A stretch of 64,000 bases of DNA from Chryseobacterium sp. FH1 (lineage in GTDB: Bacteria; Bacteroidota; Bacteroidia; Flavobacteriales; Weeksellaceae), in the NCBI RefSeq assembly GCF_000735135.1, contig NZ_JPLZ01000002.1:536317-600316 (forward strand), read 5' to 3'. The notes under the pieces were generated by a model, which saw only the letters and a list, made by a program, of their open reading frames with translations, was not told the origin of the DNA and ran no database searches. The number at the start of each line of letters is the position of its first letter. Position 1 is the stretch's first letter. This document shows positions 1 through 8,992 of this stretch, one piece after another. A program made the position numbers and the translations under genes.

Positions 1-1
1 C

Positions 2-814
2 GCGTTCTTTGTATTCTTGCAATTGGTTGCAATTGTACTTATTTTCAGCAAAAATTCTATGCAGCAAAGTTTTATTGCGGCAAGGACTGCAGCTTTCAAT
101 TCGTGGGTTTCTGGTTATATAGATGAAGGAACTTCTTATTTGAAACTGAAACAAATCAATGAAGATCTCGTTACTCAAAACAAAGCTTTGATGCTTGAAC
201 TTTATGGAAAAGACAAGGTCGAAAAACCGAATTTCCGAAGAGTTTACGACACGATAGGTGGCGGACAGATCTATACTTTTGTAGATGGCGAAGTGGTGTT
301 CAACAGTATCAATAGAAAAGACAATTATTACACGATCAATCGGGGTCGTTTGCAAGGTGTAAGTTCTAATATGGGTGTTATCGCTCCGAAAGGAATTGCC
401 GGAATCGTCATCAATACTACAGATAATTATTCATTAGTTAAATCGATTCTAAGTGTCAATAAGATCAAGATCAGTGCTTCACTCAAGAAGTCTGGCTATT
501 TTGGAACACTTTCCTGGAAAGGCGACGACACGAGAACGATGACTCTTTCTGATATTCCAAAATATGTTCCTTTAAAAGTAGGCGATACCGTTGTAACCGA
601 TGGTAAATCCTCAATTTTCCCTGCAGGAATTTTGGTTGGAACGATTGCTGGTTATGAAGTTGACAGCAAAACTGGATTCTGGGACATCTCTGTAGAACTC
701 AGCGAGAAAATCGGAAAATTAAGCAAAGTCTATGTCGTACGAAATCTGAAAAAATCCGAAGTTCAGAAAATCGATGATTCATTAAAAGTTCAAATTAAAA
801 AAGATGGTCAGTAG
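2..814 (+). CDS. mreC: Rod-shape-determining protein MreC (5' partial)
   Basis: MreC is a periplasmic, membrane-anchored scaffold of the elongation machinery, linking MreB/MreD to the wall synthases PBP2 and RodA. The reading frame is open from base 2, so the start lies off the left edge; a TTG at 17 is not a real start. What is visible is the end of a transmembrane segment (around VAIVLIFS), a heptad-like coiled coil roughly 35-60 residues in, and then the beta-rich MreC domain with its NRG and GIAG turns. Its end overlaps mreD by 11 bases, and the downstream genes are the other shape genes, which fits the usual mreBCD-mrdA-rodA order. Identification is confident from sequence and context together. 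Confidence 0.93.
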   Translation, partial: AFFVFLQLVAIVLIFSKNSMQQSFIAARTAAFNSWVSGYIDEGTSYLKLKQINEDLVTQNKALMLELYGKDKVEKPNFRRVYDTIGGGQIYTFVDGEVVFNSINRKDNYYTINRGRLQGVSSNMGVIAPKGIAGIVINTTDNYSLVKSILSVNKIKISASLKKSGYFGTLSWKGDDTRTMTLSDIPKYVPLKVGDTVVTDGKSSIFPAGILVGTIAGYEVDSKTGFWDISVELSEKIGKLSKVYVVRNLKKSEVQKIDDSLKVQIKKDGQ

Positions 815-1310
815 AAACGTTGTGTCAGATCTGGTTTTGATCGCATTGTTGACGGCTTTTCAGATCTTCATTCTGAACAGGATTGCTTTGTTTGGGCAAT
901 ACATTCCGGTGCTTTATCCGGTTTTCGTTATGTTTTATCCATTCTTCAGAAACAGATTTCATTTTTTAGCTTTAAGTTTCATTTTAGGATTATGCGTGGA
1001 TGCATTTTTGGGGACTTGGGGAATCAATGCTTTTGCGACTACGGTTGTGGCTTATTTTAGGACGATCATATTCCGAACTTCCACAGATACAACGACAGAT
1101 TTTTTCTCTTTTCAAAGTATCCAGTGGACGCAATTTATATTCTTTGTTGTAACCAGTATTTTCATTCATCAGGCATTAGTTCAGTATATTGAGTTTTTTA
1201 AATTTGATAGGTTTTTTGAAATTTTATTTAATGTAATAGTTACCAGTATAATTTCGTTTATATTTATATTAGCCTATGCATTAGCATTTAAAATCAAGCA
1301 AAAAGTCTGA
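804..1310 (+). CDS. mreD: Rod-shape-determining protein MreD
   Basis: MreD is an integral inner-membrane protein that associates with MreC and MreB in the elongasome. The 168-residue product is almost wholly hydrophobic, with five or six predicted membrane helices and the short length usual for MreD. A segment reading LGLCVDAFLGTWGINAF sits in the middle and matches the conserved D-x-F/L-G-x-x-G-x-x-A region of the family. The ATG lies inside the last codons of mreC (11-base overlap), indicating translational coupling. MreD proteins diverge strongly in sequence, so the name rests on this region, the topology and the position between mreC and the PBP2 gene. Confidence 0.9.
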   Translation: MVSRNVVSDLVLIALLTAFQIFILNRIALFGQYIPVLYPVFVMFYPFFRNRFHFLALSFILGLCVDAFLGTWGINAFATTVVAYFRTIIFRTSTDTTTDFFSFQSIQWTQFIFFVVTSIFIHQALVQYIEFFKFDRFFEILFNVIVTSIISFIFILAYALAFKIKQKV

Positions 1311-1391
1311 AAACCAGAATGTATTTAGAAAAACAAAAATTGCTTTCACATTGAGGTTGCATATGTCCTCAGAAAAAATTTAAAAGCACAT

Positions 1392-3419
1392 ATGAAATCA
1401 CAATACCTCAAGATCACACTCGCTCTTTCTATCCTTGCAATCATCTTCATTGCAAGATTATCCTATCTGCAATTGTTTACAGACAGGTATGCTCTGAATG
1501 CAGCCAATACTTCTATTAAAACAGAATATATCATTCCCCCAAGAGGCGTTATTTTCGATAGAAACGGAAAGATATTGGTGGGGAATCAACCCTCTTTTGA
1601 GATTTCTTACACAGCAACATTATTAAGACCAGACTTCGATACCATCGGATTTTGTAAATTAATCAATATTTCAAAGCGGGAATTCATCAGTACGATGAAA
1701 AATATCGAGAAAGAAAAATATTATTCTCGCATGACACCGATGACTTTTATGAAAAATCTAAGTCGGGAAGAGATGGCAAGAATTCAGGAGTTGATCTTCA
1801 AATATCCAGCTTTCAGTATTGTTCCACGTCCACAGAGACAATATGAGGTCAATACTTCCGGAAACCTTTTGGGTTATACAAATCAGGTAAATGATGGTGA
1901 TATTAAAAAAGATTCAACCTACTATTTACCAGGAGATTTTGTAGGTAAAAGTGGTGTGGAGAAATCTTATGAAAAGGAACTTCGAGGCGAAAAAGGAATC
2001 AAATATATCCAAAAAGATATTCGCCAGAGAAGCATCGGGTCTTACAAAGACGGAGAATTGGACAAAGAAGTTGTCACTGGAAAAGATTTGACATTGACGA
2101 TTGATTATGATCTTCAGCGAATGGCTCAGGAAATGCTCGTCAACAAACACGGTGCAGTAGTAGCGCTAGATCCCAACAATGGTGAAATTCTCACGATGGC
2201 AACAGGTCCAGATATTGATCCGAATCTTTTCACCGGCCCAAATAAATCCAGAAATCTCTATAGACTTGCGAACGATACGATCTTCGAAAACAAACCAACA
2301 TTTGACAGATCGATACAGGCCGCTTATCCGCCAGGGTCAACTTTTAAATTGCTGACCGCTTTGGCAGCGATGGAAATGGGCGTGATGACAGATCAAACGA
2401 TTTTTCCTTGTGGAAGAGGATTTTTCTATCGTGGGAAAAGCATCAAAGGTCACGGTGGCGCAGATCCGTTGATCCCGTCGATTCAAGTTTCTAGTAACTG
2501 TTATTTTACTTACGCTTATATTTCGATTATTAAAAAATATCCAGGGAATCCGTCAAAAGGTGTTGATGAATGGAAAAAGATTATGAACAGTTTTGGCGTT
2601 GGAGAATTTCTTAACAATGACTTGGCTGTTGGTGCAAAAGGTAGAATCCCGTCCGGAGAATTCTATGAGAAAAGAATGAAATCCATCTACAAGGCAAGTG
2701 GATCCAAACGAACCGATTTTAAAAATTGGGATGAGATGCCCACAGGTGCTATATATAATGGGATGGGTCAAGGAGACGTTCTTTTGACACCACTTCAAAT
2801 GGCAAATTTCCTCGCTGCAATTGCGAATAAAGGGTGGTATTACACACCACACATCGTAAAAAGCATCGATGGAAAACCGAATCCCGATCCACGATTCAAG
2901 AAAAAGCATATGACGATGATCCAAAATCCGCAATTCTATAATGTCGTTTTGCAGGGAATGGAAGCCGTAATGTTGCGAGGAACAGGAAGAAGTTTGAAAT
3001 CACAGGATTTTACACAGTTGGCAAAAACTGGTACTGCGCAGGTTCCTCAAGGAAAAGATAATTCGATTTTTGTTTTGATCGCGCCTGCAGACAAACCAAA
3101 GATTGTTGTTGCGGCCGTAATGGAACACGCAGGATTTGGAGCCACTTGGGCAGGACCAGCTTGTACCGTAATCGCAGAAAAATATATCACGGGGGAACTG
3201 AAGAGGGAAAATCTCTACAAGAAAATGATTGGAGCCAGCTTTATGCCGGAATATAAAAGGCAATATATCTCCGAAATGAAACGGAAGGGCTGGTACAAAG
3301 AACCGCCGAAGGATTCTGTACAATTGAAAAAAATCAAAGATAGTCTCTTGTCCATTCAGCAAAAAAAACTGAAAAAAGATAGCGCTAAAGTAAAACCTGT
3401 AAAAACCAATGCAAGATGA
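1392..3419 (+). CDS. mrdA: Penicillin-binding protein 2 (peptidoglycan D,D-transpeptidase)
   Basis: Class B PBP that cross-links peptidoglycan during cell elongation, anchored in the inner membrane with its catalytic domain in the periplasm. One membrane helix spans residues 7-28. The PBP dimerisation domain begins near PPRGVIFDRNG (about 49-59). The transpeptidase domain carries all three catalytic motifs: SxxK at 316-319 (STFK), SxN at 367-369 (SSN) and KTG at 545-547. At 675 residues it is slightly longer than the E. coli protein because of a Lys-rich C-terminal tail after about residue 630. It lies 81 bases after mreD and overlaps rodA by four bases (ATGA), so the PBP2-RodA pair is translationally coupled. 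Confidence 0.96.
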   Translation: MKSQYLKITLALSILAIIFIARLSYLQLFTDRYALNAANTSIKTEYIIPPRGVIFDRNGKILVGNQPSFEISYTATLLRPDFDTIGFCKLINISKREFISTMKNIEKEKYYSRMTPMTFMKNLSREEMARIQELIFKYPAFSIVPRPQRQYEVNTSGNLLGYTNQVNDGDIKKDSTYYLPGDFVGKSGVEKSYEKELRGEKGIKYIQKDIRQRSIGSYKDGELDKEVVTGKDLTLTIDYDLQRMAQEMLVNKHGAVVALDPNNGEILTMATGPDIDPNLFTGPNKSRNLYRLANDTIFENKPTFDRSIQAAYPPGSTFKLLTALAAMEMGVMTDQTIFPCGRGFFYRGKSIKGHGGADPLIPSIQVSSNCYFTYAYISIIKKYPGNPSKGVDEWKKIMNSFGVGEFLNNDLAVGAKGRIPSGEFYEKRMKSIYKASGSKRTDFKNWDEMPTGAIYNGMGQGDVLLTPLQMANFLAAIANKGWYYTPHIVKSIDGKPNPDPRFKKKHMTMIQNPQFYNVVLQGMEAVMLRGTGRSLKSQDFTQLAKTGTAQVPQGKDNSIFVLIAPADKPKIVVAAVMEHAGFGATWAGPACTVIAEKYITGELKRENLYKKMIGASFMPEYKRQYISEMKRKGWYKEPPKDSVQLKKIKDSLLSIQQKKLKKDSAKVKPVKTNAR

Positions 3420-4645
3420 AGTGGGCAGAAGGAATAGATAAATTAGGAATTTCACTTTACTTGATGCTTTGCATTTTCGCTATTTTTAATATTTATAGTG
3501 TGAAGGAAGAGTTGGGGCAAAAGCAAATGATTTTTTTTGGAATCTCGTTGTTTGTCGGGATGATCATCTTCTTTATGAGGACCAAGTTTTTCGAGAATAT
3601 GTCGCCGATCATTTATGTTGGAGGTGTTCTTTTATTGATTGGATTATTTCCTTTCGGAACCGAGATTCTTGGTCAGAAAAACTGGTACAAGTTCGGCGGA
3701 TTTACGATGCAACCTGTTGAGTTTGCTAAGATTGGTACAGCTTTGATGCTCGCCAATTATGCTTCGAATCAGGATTTTGATATCAGGAAAAAAAGGTCGT
3801 TATACACTTCTATTGCCATCGTTGCTATTCCAGGAATTGTTGTTCTAATGATTCCCGATGTTGGGTCACTTTTAGTATTTTTCGCTTTTGTGATGGCGCT
3901 ATACAGAGAAGGACTTTCTGGATGGCTGTTCGGTGTCATTTTCATTTTCGCTGCTACTTTTTTAATTTCAATTGCGATCGATCCAATATATGTGGTGATT
4001 TCGATTTTAGTTATCACAGCGATTCTCGTTTTCTTTAATTTTTATAAGATCCAAGGAAATATGATTTTGATTATTGGGATTGTCCTGACTGTAGGTGTTC
4101 TCAGCGGATTGTCATATTCTTCTAGTTATGTTCTTACCAAGCTTCCGAAACACCAGCGCGAGAGAATCGAGGTTTTATACAAAGGCGAAAAAGCATTCCG
4201 AGACACTTCTGGCTATAATTTATTATACTCTAAAACAGCGATTGGTTCAGGTGGATTCACAGGGAAAGGATATAAACAAGGTTCTGTAACACAAGGTAAA
4301 TTCGTTCCAGAACAAGAAACCGATTACATTTTTTGTACAGTTGGGGAAGAGTGGGGTTTTCTTGGAAGCACGCTTTTGATTATTTGTTATTCTATATTTA
4401 TTGGCAGGATCTATTATCTCGCCGAGAATCAGAAATCAACTTTCAATCGGGTTTTTGGATATAGTTTTGCCTCCGTTTTATTGATTCACTTTGCCATCAA
4501 TCTTGGGATGGTAATGGGACTTTTCCCGACAGTAGGGATTCCGTTGCCGTTTTTCAGTTATGGAGGAAGTTCACTTTTGGCATTCTCGATTATGACTTTT
4601 ATTTTCTTTAAGCTGAATTATGCGGACAAAAACAGCCTTGTATAG
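3416..4645 (+). CDS. rodA: Peptidoglycan glycosyltransferase RodA (SEDS family)
   Basis: RodA polymerises lipid II into glycan strands in complex with PBP2. The 409-residue product is polytopic (about ten helices). It shows SEDS hallmarks: a W-Y-K-F-G-G-F-T-x-Q-P-x-E-F-A-K loop near residues 90-105, and the C-terminal segment with GLFPTVGIPLPFFSYGGSS, the substrate-groove signature. A soluble-loop stretch near residues 240-300 contains PKHQRERIEV and the FVPEQETDYIF motif also typical of RodA/FtsW. It is assigned as RodA rather than FtsW because it directly follows and overlaps the PBP2 gene in the mre cluster. Confidence 0.95.
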   Translation: MKWAEGIDKLGISLYLMLCIFAIFNIYSVKEELGQKQMIFFGISLFVGMIIFFMRTKFFENMSPIIYVGGVLLLIGLFPFGTEILGQKNWYKFGGFTMQPVEFAKIGTALMLANYASNQDFDIRKKRSLYTSIAIVAIPGIVVLMIPDVGSLLVFFAFVMALYREGLSGWLFGVIFIFAATFLISIAIDPIYVVISILVITAILVFFNFYKIQGNMILIIGIVLTVGVLSGLSYSSSYVLTKLPKHQRERIEVLYKGEKAFRDTSGYNLLYSKTAIGSGGFTGKGYKQGSVTQGKFVPEQETDYIFCTVGEEWGFLGSTLLIICYSIFIGRIYYLAENQKSTFNRVFGYSFASVLLIHFAINLGMVMGLFPTVGIPLPFFSYGGSSLLAFSIMTFIFFKLNYADKNSLV

Positions 4646-4755
4646 GCAGTTTTCAGAAGGTTAATCTTCATAAATGTATTTTTATTATTTAATTTATGAT
4701 TAATGTGCTTTTGGTTACCAATTTGATTAGATTTAGAACAATCAAATAATAGCTT

Positions 4756-5571
4756 ATGAAAAAAATTATCTTATGTGCAATTGTGCTTGGAGGGATCGGT
4801 ACAATTCACGCGCAAAAAATTAGTCTTGGAAAGGCAACCGAGATCGCCGGAAAAGGACTAAAGGCAATGACGTTTACTAATGCAGATGCTGCAAGATTAT
4901 CCAAAGAGTCTGTAGATTATATGGATAAGAATAATCCTGTAGCAGGCCCGAAAGATCCATACACAGTTAGGCTCAACAAGTTGTTTGCTAAACACAAATC
5001 CCAAGACGGCTTAAATCTCAATTACAAAGTTTACAAGGTGAAAGACATTAACGCATTCGCTTGTGCAGATGGCAGTGTTCGTGTCTTTTCTTCGCTGATG
5101 GATATTATGACAGATGATGAGCTTTTGGCCGTGATAGGTCACGAAATTGGTCACGTAAAAAATGAAGATACCAAAGATGCCATCAAGTCTGCTTACCTTA
5201 AAGCTGCAGCATTGGACGCCGCATCGGCTTCATCTAATACAGTGGCAACACTTAATAATAGTCAGATTGGAGAAATGGCAAACGCAATGCTTGATGCCAC
5301 ACACAGCAAAAAACAAGAATCTCAGGCTGATACATATTCTTATGATTTTATGAAAGCCAATGGTTACAACGTTGTTGGTGCCTACACAGCATTTAAAAAG
5401 TTAGGTTTGTTATCAGAAGGAGGGACAGCGCAATCTGGTTTCCAGAAGATGTTCAATTCGCATCCTGATAGCAACAAGAGGGCAGAAGCAATCAAAAAAA
5501 GAGCTGAGAAAGATGGTCTTTGGAAAGATCCAGGAACAGTTTCTTTACCAACTGCAAAACTCACAAAATAG
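4756..5571 (+). CDS. M48-family zinc metalloprotease, exported
   Basis: Likely periplasmic zinc endopeptidase of the M48 (HtpX/LoiP/BepA) superfamily, possibly involved in turnover of misfolded outer-membrane proteins. The N-terminus is a signal peptide ending near THAQ (residue 20). The zinc motif HEIGH spans 129-133, and the third ligand lies in the downstream ESQAD motif (Glu188, Asp192). There are no TPR repeats, so at 271 residues it is a compact LoiP-like rather than BepA-like member. It is monocistronic, 110 bases after rodA, and followed by a strong terminator. The substrate cannot be read from sequence. Confidence 0.88.
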   Translation: MKKIILCAIVLGGIGTIHAQKISLGKATEIAGKGLKAMTFTNADAARLSKESVDYMDKNNPVAGPKDPYTVRLNKLFAKHKSQDGLNLNYKVYKVKDINAFACADGSVRVFSSLMDIMTDDELLAVIGHEIGHVKNEDTKDAIKSAYLKAAALDAASASSNTVATLNNSQIGEMANAMLDATHSKKQESQADTYSYDFMKANGYNVVGAYTAFKKLGLLSEGGTAQSGFQKMFNSHPDSNKRAEAIKKRAEKDGLWKDPGTVSLPTAKLTK

Positions 5572-5578
5572 AAAAACG

Positions 5579-5605
5579 AAAGCAGCCAATTGGCTGCTTT
5601 TTTTT
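5579..5605. terminator. Bidirectional intrinsic terminator
   Basis: A perfect 11-bp inverted repeat (AAAGCAGCCAA / TTGGCTGCTTT) is followed by a run of eight T on the plus strand. It lies just after the M48 protease stop. The facing GH13 gene ends at 5604, inside it, so it probably serves both. Confidence 0.85.
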
Positions 5606-6977
5606 AGTTCTTTACCAAAACCAAGTATTCCCAGGGTTTCAAATTCATTGTCGTCTTTTCAGAATTGATATTGTAGATTTTGCCCGTAAACAATTCTCGA
5701 TATTGTCCATTGTAATATTTAGTATCAACGGAAGTTGGCAAACTTTTATCGGAGAAATTATAGATGGATAAAACCGCATCGTTATTTTTTTCTCGGTAGA
5801 TGGATAGGACCTCGCTCATTTGATTGTTCGTCACTCTTATCATTTCTCCTCCGTATTTTCCGTTCCAGAGTGCTTGATTTTTATGTTTCAAATCAAATAG
5901 TTTCTGATACATTCCATAGAATTTATGGTCTTTCCAAACGATTTGGTCTTTCTCGAAGAACTCAAGGCTTCTGTCCAATCCAGCTTCCTGTCCGCTGTAG
6001 ACCAAAGGCATTCCGTTGGCAGTTCCGCAAAGTACCATTGCCGTTTCCAACCCTTTTCCGAAGTTGGAATATTGATTGCCTTCCCAAGAATTCTTGTCGT
6101 GATTGTCTGTGAACAACATTCGATATGAATCCAGCGGAAAACTGCCGACATCGTGCGCCATATATTCGTAAAGTGCGTTGGCGCCTTTTCCGCCTGTTGT
6201 AGCGATTTTCAATTTATCCCAAAGCGACCAGGAATAGGTCGCGTCAAAGGATTTTTTGTAAAGGTCACGGGATTCCCATTCTGCCAACATAAAAACGGGT
6301 TTTATCGCATCCATTTCTTCTCTCGCATTGTCCCAGAAATCGACTGGGATGAAGCCTGCAACGTCGCATCTATAACCATCGATGTTTGCTTCTTTTACCC
6401 AATATTTCAATGCGCCGGTCATATATTCTCGGAAGTCGGGATTGTTGTAATCAAAGTCGATGACGTCGTCCCAATCGTACCAAGGCGTTGGCTGGAAGTT
6501 GCCTTCTCTGGATTTGGTGTACCAGTCCGGATGTTCTTTGGTCAAAGGATTGTCCCAAGCGGAATGATTCCCCACCCAATCGATAATGACGTACATTCCC
6601 ATTGCGTGGATTTTGTCAACCAAGCTCTTGAAATCCTTCAACGTTCCAAAGTCAGGATTCACGCCTTTGAAATCTTTTACGGAATAATAACTTCCCAATT
6701 TTCCTTTCCGATGCTCTTCTCCGATGGGATGGATTGGCATTAACCAAAGGATATCAACGCCCATTTTTTTAAGTCTTGGCAAATGCTTTTCGAACGCTTT
6801 GAAAGTGCCTTCTTTTGTGTACTGTCGAATGTTGACTTCGTAGATTGTCGCATTTTTGCTCCATTCCGGATGTTTGAGTTCTACGTAAGGTTTTGGCTGA
6901 TAGCGTGGGTCTTTGGTCTGACTAAATCCCAAAAACGGAATCATCAGAATGAGGAGTAAGTATTTTAATGAATTCAT
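5604..6977 (-). CDS. Secreted alpha-amylase-family glycoside hydrolase (GH13)
   Basis: Hydrolyses or rearranges alpha-glucans or maltodextrins; a signal peptide (residues 1-19, ending GFSQ) sends it out of the cytoplasm. The four GH13 regions are present: DWVGNH (133-138), GYRCDV with nucleophile Asp205, EWE with acid/base Glu233, and DNHD with the transition-state Asp294. A short beta-sandwich domain C follows to residue 457. There is no carbohydrate-binding module, and no susC/susD pair is adjacent, unlike a typical polysaccharide-utilisation locus. Exact linkage specificity is not evident. The gene stands alone, with repeat-rich DNA upstream. Confidence 0.92.
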   Translation of the reverse strand: MNSLKYLLLILMIPFLGFSQTKDPRYQPKPYVELKHPEWSKNATIYEVNIRQYTKEGTFKAFEKHLPRLKKMGVDILWLMPIHPIGEEHRKGKLGSYYSVKDFKGVNPDFGTLKDFKSLVDKIHAMGMYVIIDWVGNHSAWDNPLTKEHPDWYTKSREGNFQPTPWYDWDDVIDFDYNNPDFREYMTGALKYWVKEANIDGYRCDVAGFIPVDFWDNAREEMDAIKPVFMLAEWESRDLYKKSFDATYSWSLWDKLKIATTGGKGANALYEYMAHDVGSFPLDSYRMLFTDNHDKNSWEGNQYSNFGKGLETAMVLCGTANGMPLVYSGQEAGLDRSLEFFEKDQIVWKDHKFYGMYQKLFDLKHKNQALWNGKYGGEMIRVTNNQMSEVLSIYREKNNDAVLSIYNFSDKSLPTSVDTKYYNGQYRELFTGKIYNINSEKTTMNLKPWEYLVLVKN

Positions 6978-7091
6978 AAGGTTTATATATTTCTCTAAAT
7001 TAATAAGAGTTTTTGATTTTCATTAATTTTAATTGAAAAATATTGTACTTGAAAAACTTTTTTAAAGATTTGAAATATGTACAAAATGAAA

Positions 7092-7124
7092 AACCCTTTC
7101 AGAGTTCAAAACTCTGAAAGGGTT
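7092..7124. repeat. Perfect 15-bp palindromic hairpin
   Basis: The arms AACCCTTTCAGAGTT and AACTCTGAAAGGGTT pair perfectly around a 3-nt CAA loop. No T-run follows on either side, so it is not a normal intrinsic terminator. It sits in the 314-base gap upstream of the amylase gene. It resembles short dispersed palindromes of flavobacterial genomes. Confidence 0.75.
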
Positions 7125-7173
7125 GTGTATGAAACTTTATTTTGAAGACAAAGTTTAATTTTATGTAGAAACC

Positions 7174-7291
7174 CGCGCCCCGACTTGAGCGGAAATCCTT
7201 TTTTGTAGCTGGTAAAGCTTTGGCAAAAAGATTGGGAGCCCTTCGGCAAGCTCAGGATAAACTACAGACGGATAAAGGCGCCCAAATAATA
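7174..7291 (+). repeat. Dispersed repeat element, copy A
   Basis: This copy shares several blocks with the reverse complement of 12680-12818: TTGAGCGGAAATCCTTTTTT, CAAAAAGATT, GCTCAGGATAAACTAC and CCCAAATAAT. Internally, AATCCTTTTTTG faces CAAAAAGATT and could form a hairpin. It fills the gap up to the stop codon of the ABC-F gene at 7292. Confidence 0.75.
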
Positions 7292-8914
7292 TTAAGAATA
7301 CATCTGCTCCTGTAATTCTTTGATTTTCTTGTCAGATAGATATTCGTCGTAAGTCATATCTCTGTCGATTATTCCTTTCGGCGTCAACTCGATGATTCTG
7401 TTACAAACCGTTCCAAGCAACTCGTGATCGTGGGAAGACAATAGGATGTTTCCTTTGAAGTTGTTCAATGAGTTGTTCAAGGTTGTGATACTTTCCAAAT
7501 CCAGGTGATTCGTAGGCTCATCCAAAAGAAGAACGTTCGCTTTCTGAAGCATCATTCTGCTGAACATACATCTCATTTTTTCACCTCCGGAAAGGACTTT
7601 ACAAGATTTTAGAGCCTCGTCGCCAGAGAAAAGCATTCTTCCCAAGAAACCTCTCATAAATTCCTCGTGACGCTCCTCGTCATTCTTCGTGAATTGTCTC
7701 AACCAGTCTACCAAGTTGATGTCATCTTGGAAGAAATTGGTGTTGTCCAAAGGCATATGCGATTGGTTCGTCGTAACGCCCCAAGCCACATTTCCTTTGT
7801 CTGCAGGAAGATTTCCGGCAAGGATTTCGAAAAATTCTGTGATTGCCAAAGAGTTTCTTGAGATTACGGCTACTTTATCACCTTTCTTAAGATTAAGGTC
7901 GATGTTTGTGAAGAGTAATTCGCCATCTTTTGTTTTTTCAAGGCCTTTTACGTCTAGAATCTGGTCTCCAACTTCTCTTTCGGTGTCGAAAATGATGGCT
8001 GGATATCTTCTGGATGAAGGTTTGATATCGTCGATGTTCAATTTGTCAATCATCTTTTTACGTGCAGTTGCCTGTTTCGCTTTCGCTACATTGGAACTGA
8101 ATCGCGCGATGAAATCCTGTAATTCTTTTTTCTTGTCCTCAGCTTTTTTGTTAGCCTGAGCTCTTTGTCTTGTTGCCAATTGTGAAGCTTGATACCAGAA
8201 AGAGTAGTTACCGGTGTAAAGATTTAATTTAGCATAATCCAAATCTCCGATGTGCGTACAAACGGTATCCAAGAAGTGACGGTCGTGAGAAACAACGATC
8301 ACGGTGTTCTCATAATCTGCCAAGAAATCCTCCAACCAAGCGATTGTAGCGATATCCAAGTCATTGGTAGGCTCATCCAGAATCAATACGTCTGGATTCC
8401 CAAACAATGCCTGAGCAAGCAAAACTCTTACTTTGTCTTTGTTCTCAAGTTCGCCCATCAATTGGTAATGCATATCTTCTGAAATACCAACGTTTGACAG
8501 CAAAGTCTGCGCATCGGCTTCAGAGTTCCATCCGCCCATTTCGTCGTAAACTACGCCCAGTTCTCCAGCTTTGATTCCATCATCGTCAGAGAAGTCTTCT
8601 TTTGCGTACAAAGCGTCCATCTCTTCTTTGATGTCGAAAAGCATTTTGTTCCCTCTAAGGATGGTTTCCAATACTGTAAAGTTGTCGTAAGCAAAGTGGT
8701 CCTGCTCCAATACGGACATTCTTTTTCCGTTTTCCAAAGAAACGTGACCAGAAGTTGGGTCTTGTTTTCCGCTTAATATTTTAAGGAAAGTCGATTTCCC
8801 TGCACCGTTGGCACCAATGATACCGTAGCAATTCCCTTTTGTAAATTTTATATTGACTTCATCAAAAAGAACTCTTTTCCCGAACTGTAATGATAAATTA
8901 GATACTGTTAACAT
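7292..8914 (-). CDS. ABC-F family ATPase (ribosome-associated type)
   Basis: ABC-F proteins are soluble twin-ABC ATPases with no membrane domain; most bind the ribosomal E site and act on translation or antibiotic resistance. NBD1 has a good Walker A (GANGAGKST, 34-42) and Walker B with EPTNDLD (176-187), but a degenerate signature (LMGELENKDK, 152-161). NBD2 has an intact signature (LSGGE, 441-445) and Walker B (461-471), but its Walker A position reads ISRNSLAITE (351-360) and lacks the P-loop lysine. So one composite ATP site looks canonical and the other degenerate. The charged linker (about 240-300) is the P-site tip region. The length (540) and the linker favour a YbiT-like housekeeping subgroup. 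Confidence 0.9.
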   Translation of the reverse strand: MLTVSNLSLQFGKRVLFDEVNIKFTKGNCYGIIGANGAGKSTFLKILSGKQDPTSGHVSLENGKRMSVLEQDHFAYDNFTVLETILRGNKMLFDIKEEMDALYAKEDFSDDDGIKAGELGVVYDEMGGWNSEADAQTLLSNVGISEDMHYQLMGELENKDKVRVLLAQALFGNPDVLILDEPTNDLDIATIAWLEDFLADYENTVIVVSHDRHFLDTVCTHIGDLDYAKLNLYTGNYSFWYQASQLATRQRAQANKKAEDKKKELQDFIARFSSNVAKAKQATARKKMIDKLNIDDIKPSSRRYPAIIFDTEREVGDQILDVKGLEKTKDGELLFTNIDLNLKKGDKVAVISRNSLAITEFFEILAGNLPADKGNVAWGVTTNQSHMPLDNTNFFQDDINLVDWLRQFTKNDEERHEEFMRGFLGRMLFSGDEALKSCKVLSGGEKMRCMFSRMMLQKANVLLLDEPTNHLDLESITTLNNSLNNFKGNILLSSHDHELLGTVCNRIIELTPKGIIDRDMTYDEYLSDKKIKELQEQMYS

Positions 8915-8933
8915 ATTGTTTTGTAAGTTTGTG

Positions 8934-8965
8934 CAAAATTACGAAAATTAGTTGGGATGAGGAAA
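8934..8965 (-). promoter_or_regulatory. Primary-sigma promoter of the ABC-F gene
   Basis: Read on the minus strand, a -33 TTTC is followed by a 20-nt spacer and a perfect -7 TAATTTTG (8934-8941). This leaves about 20 nt to the ATG at 8914. It matches the Bacteroidota consensus TTTG-N19-21-TAnnTTTG. Confidence 0.7.
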
Positions 8966-8992
8966 GCCCTATAGTTATAATAATTTAACACT

